Made by a program: the position numbers and the translations under genes
The notes under the pieces: model-generated
What the model saw: the letters and a program-made list of their open reading frames with translations, nothing else
Databases searched by the model: none
What the model was told of the DNA's origin: nothing
Source: Novosphingobium sp. 9U
GTDB lineage: Bacteria; Pseudomonadota; Alphaproteobacteria; Sphingomonadales; Sphingomonadaceae
Direction: 5' to 3'
Assembly (NCBI RefSeq): GCF_902506425.1
Contig: NZ_LR732487.1
Location: 1-33,616 of the forward strand
DNA: 33,616 bases
Shown: positions 31,986-33,616 of the stretch, one piece after another
How the letters are laid out: each line of letters opens with the position of its first letter
Position numbering within the stretch: position 1 is the stretch's first letter

Positions 31986-32858
31986 CTACAATCCCGCGTC
32001 GGCGGCGACGATCCTGGCGATCCCCGACCAGTCGATATCCTCGCCTTCGCGAGCAATCGTCGAGAGCAGATGATCGTGCACGACGCCGAGCACGGGCATC
32101 GGCACCCGTGCTTCCTCGGCTGCGTTCTTGACAAGTCGCATGTCCTTGAGCCCAAGCGGCGCTGCAAAGCCGGCGGGTCGGAAGGCCTCCTCAACCAGCA
32201 TCTTGCCGTAGTTGCGATGGACCAAGCCGCCGAACAGCGTCTCTGTGAGCACTTCGTTCAGCGTCGCGCGCTCGATCCCGTTCTTGACGCCGAGCGTCAT
32301 TGCCTCGGCCATGCTCTCGATCGAGGCCATGATCATGAAGTTGCCGCACAGCTTGACCACGTTTGCCTGGGCAGGCTCTTCGCCGACGGTAAAGGTGCGC
32401 TGGCCGATGGCATCGAACAGCGGCTGGACCTGCGCGATGTCCTCGGACGCGCCTGCCGCCACGACGAACAGCTTGCGGGCGGCTGCGGCGTCCGGCCGGC
32501 CGAAGACCGGAGCGGAAACGAAGCGCCCACCTGCATTCCGGTGCGCCTCGTCGAGCCGCTTCGCCAGCGTGGGGCTGATGGTGCTGAGCGACACGTGCAG
32601 CACAGGCTCTGCGGCCGAGAGCAAACCACCCTCACCGAAGCTCACGGCCTCCAGCGCGGCATCGTCGGCCAGCATCGTGAAGACCACGCCTCCCGGCGCC
32701 GTGTCCGCCGGGCAACGTGCAAGCCGCGCGCCTTGCGACACCAGATCGTCGGCCTTGTCGGGACTGCGGTTCCAGAGGCTCACCTGATGGCCGGCCGAGA
32801 CCAGATTGGCGGCGATCGCATGGCCCATTTGGCCCAGCCCAACAAACCCGACGTCCAT
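31986..32858 (-). CDS. NAD(P)-dependent beta-hydroxyacid dehydrogenase family protein
   Basis: The 290-residue enzyme belongs to the 3-hydroxyisobutyrate dehydrogenase / tartronate semialdehyde reductase / imine reductase superfamily. It has the Rossmann loop VGFVGLGQMGHAIAANL, a substrate-binding segment VSAPVFGRPDAA where the family usually has DAPVSGG, and the lysine of VVKLCGNFMIMASIESMAEA at the expected catalytic place. The changed substrate motif (APVFGRP) is typical of a subgroup of uncertain substrate. The ATG at 32858 has AAGGA 9 bases upstream; a TTG at 32864 is an alternative. engB lies 67 bases upstream with a hairpin in between. Confidence 0.88.
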   Translation of the reverse strand: MDVGFVGLGQMGHAIAANLVSAGHQVSLWNRSPDKADDLVSQGARLARCPADTAPGGVVFTMLADDAALEAVSFGEGGLLSAAEPVLHVSLSTISPTLAKRLDEAHRNAGGRFVSAPVFGRPDAAAARKLFVVAAGASEDIAQVQPLFDAIGQRTFTVGEEPAQANVVKLCGNFMIMASIESMAEAMTLGVKNGIERATLNEVLTETLFGGLVHRNYGKMLVEEAFRPAGFAAPLGLKDMRLVKNAAEEARVPMPVLGVVHDHLLSTIAREGEDIDWSGIARIVAADAGL

Positions 32859-32878
32859 CGACAAGCATCCTTTCCGGT

Positions 32879-32908
32879 AAACCCGCGCCGCAGATGTGGC
32901 GCGGGTTT
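32879..32908. terminator. Hairpin between engB and the dehydrogenase gene
   Basis: AAACCCGCGCC (32879-32889) pairs exactly with GGCGCGGGTTT (32898-32908), an 11-base-pair stem with an 8-base loop. On the minus strand it ends in only three T residues, so it is a possible but weak terminator for engB. Confidence 0.5.
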
Positions 32909-32925
32909 GCCGGCTTTCCAGAGGC

Positions 32926-33564
32926 TCAGGTGGTTATATCGTCCAGCACCGCGGCGCGCAGTTCGGCGATGCCGAGGCCCTTCTCCGACGAGGTCACGTG
33001 CACCACAGGAAACGCCGCCGAGTGCTTGCGCGCCTCTGCCTGCGTGGCGGCGGTGACGGCTTCCAATTCGCTGGCCTTGATCTTGTCCGCCTTGGTCAGG
33101 ACAATGCGATAGCCGACGGCGGCCTGGTCCAGCATCTCCATCATCTCGCCGTCGACCGGTTTCACACCGTGGCGCGCGTCGATCAGCAGCAGCGTGCGCT
33201 TGAGCACCACGCGCCCGCGCAGATAGTCGCGCACCAGCCGGCGCCATTGCTCCACCACGGATGGCGGCGCCTTGGCGAAGCCGTAGCCCGGCATGTCGAC
33301 CAGGCGGAACACGCGCGGTTCGCCGACATCGAAGAAGTTCAGCTCCTGCGTGCGGCCCGGCGTCACCGACGTGCGCGCGATCGCCTTGCGGTTGGTCAGC
33401 GCGTTCAGCAGCGAGGACTTGCCCACGTTCGAGCGGCCGCTCAGCGCGATCTCGGGCGAGACCGGATCTGGCAGGAACTGCAGCTGCGGCGCGCTCTTGA
33501 GGAACGTCACCGGCCCGGCGAACAGCTTGCGGGCGGGCTCGAGGTTGTCGGGTTCGTCGGTCAT
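32926..33564 (-). CDS. engB: Ribosome biogenesis GTP-binding protein EngB (YsxC/YihA)
   Basis: Essential GTPase needed for assembly of the large ribosomal subunit. The 212-residue product has all G motifs in order: GRSNVGKSSLLNAL (G1), TSVTPGRTQ (G2), DMPGYGFAK (G3), TKADK (G4) and TSSEKG (G5). GAAGG lies 7 bases before the ATG at 33564. It lies just inside the window end, with a perfect inverted repeat immediately upstream. In alphaproteobacteria engB often follows yidC; that gene would lie beyond the window and cannot be seen. Confidence 0.97.
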   Translation of the reverse strand: MTDEPDNLEPARKLFAGPVTFLKSAPQLQFLPDPVSPEIALSGRSNVGKSSLLNALTNRKAIARTSVTPGRTQELNFFDVGEPRVFRLVDMPGYGFAKAPPSVVEQWRRLVRDYLRGRVVLKRTLLLIDARHGVKPVDGEMMEMLDQAAVGYRIVLTKADKIKASELEAVTAATQAEARKHSAAFPVVHVTSSEKGLGIAELRAAVLDDITT

Positions 33565-33580
33565 GATGCGCCTTCAATCT

Positions 33581-33616
33581 TCTGTGCTCCTCCCCCTCAA
33601 GGGGGAGGAGCACAGA
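33581..33616. repeat. Perfect inverted repeat at the window end (copy G)
   Basis: TCTGTGCTCCTCCCCCT (33581-33597) and AGGGGGAGGAGCACAGA (33600-33616) are exact reverse complements of 17 bases around a 2-base loop. The CCTCCCCCT/AGGGGGAGG core resembles the ends of the other palindromic elements here. The element may continue past the window. It lies directly upstream of engB. Confidence 0.75.

Noticed and set aside
1..33616. CRISPR array, prophage, insertion sequence or tRNA/rRNA gene
   Set aside because: No regularly spaced direct repeats, no transposase, integrase or phage structural protein, and no cloverleaf-like segment were seen. The genes are nearly all chromosomal housekeeping types.

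Overview
The window is an ordinary-looking stretch of a GC-rich chromosome from an alphaproteobacterium, most likely a member of the Sphingomonadales (Novosphingobium-like). Support comes from several alphaproteobacterial gene neighbourhoods (secB/timA/mltA/smr; dut-coaBC-ubiB-ubiE facing mutM-rpsT-dnaA), a sphingomonad-style ribosomal promoter, frequent GTG and TTG starts, and dispersed palindromic intergenic elements. I see no phage, insertion sequence, CRISPR array, tRNA or rRNA. The species cannot be fixed from the sequence alone.

Layout. 1-1800: a palindromic repeat, then ahpF and its terminator. 1828-4321 (minus): timA-mltA-smr, divergent from secB (4598). 5141-7767: murJ and trpS. 7768-10680: two transcription units, a DUF4136 lipoprotein and a secreted esterase with a DUF4142 protein, each behind a candidate EcfG (general stress sigma factor) promoter. 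10738-16132 (minus): ubiE, ubiB, an unnamed multi-pass membrane protein, coaBC and dut. 16329-19480: mutM, rpsT, dnaA. 19668-22184: a GGDEF diguanylate cyclase, then a tightly overlapping DUF983 / ThiF-MoeB E1-like / DUF1810 group. 22181-24384: a sirtuin on the minus strand, tail to tail with DUF1810 and head to head with dapB, then nth and the remains of a small gene. 24566-25864 (minus): an SDF-family symporter. 26117-27732: a poly-proline lipoprotein coupled to an L,D-transpeptidase, behind a third EcfG-type promoter. 27885-29561: dapE and a cupin, divergent. 29683-31208 (minus): a glutathione S-transferase-like protein and an S1/P1 nuclease with an ATGA overlap. 31347-33564: a Pro/Ala-rich lipoprotein, a beta-hydroxyacid dehydrogenase family protein and engB.

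How the genes work together. Much of the window serves the envelope and its precursors: MurJ flips lipid II, MltA and the L,D-transpeptidase cut and cross-link peptidoglycan, DapB and DapE make meso-diaminopimelate, and SecB feeds export. The ubiE/ubiB/coaBC/dut cluster covers quinone, coenzyme A and dUTP metabolism. MutM, Nth, Dut and DnaA serve genome maintenance.

The most notable signals lie outside the named genes. Three GGAAC-N16-(C/T)GTT motifs sit upstream of secreted or envelope genes and suggest a local general-stress regulon. One member of a dispersed palindromic repeat family lies in frame inside the smr gene. The L,D-transpeptidase appears to start at a CTG codon overlapping the stop of a poly-proline lipoprotein. 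An E1-like enzyme and a DUF1810 protein form a compact, undescribed-looking operon next to a sirtuin.
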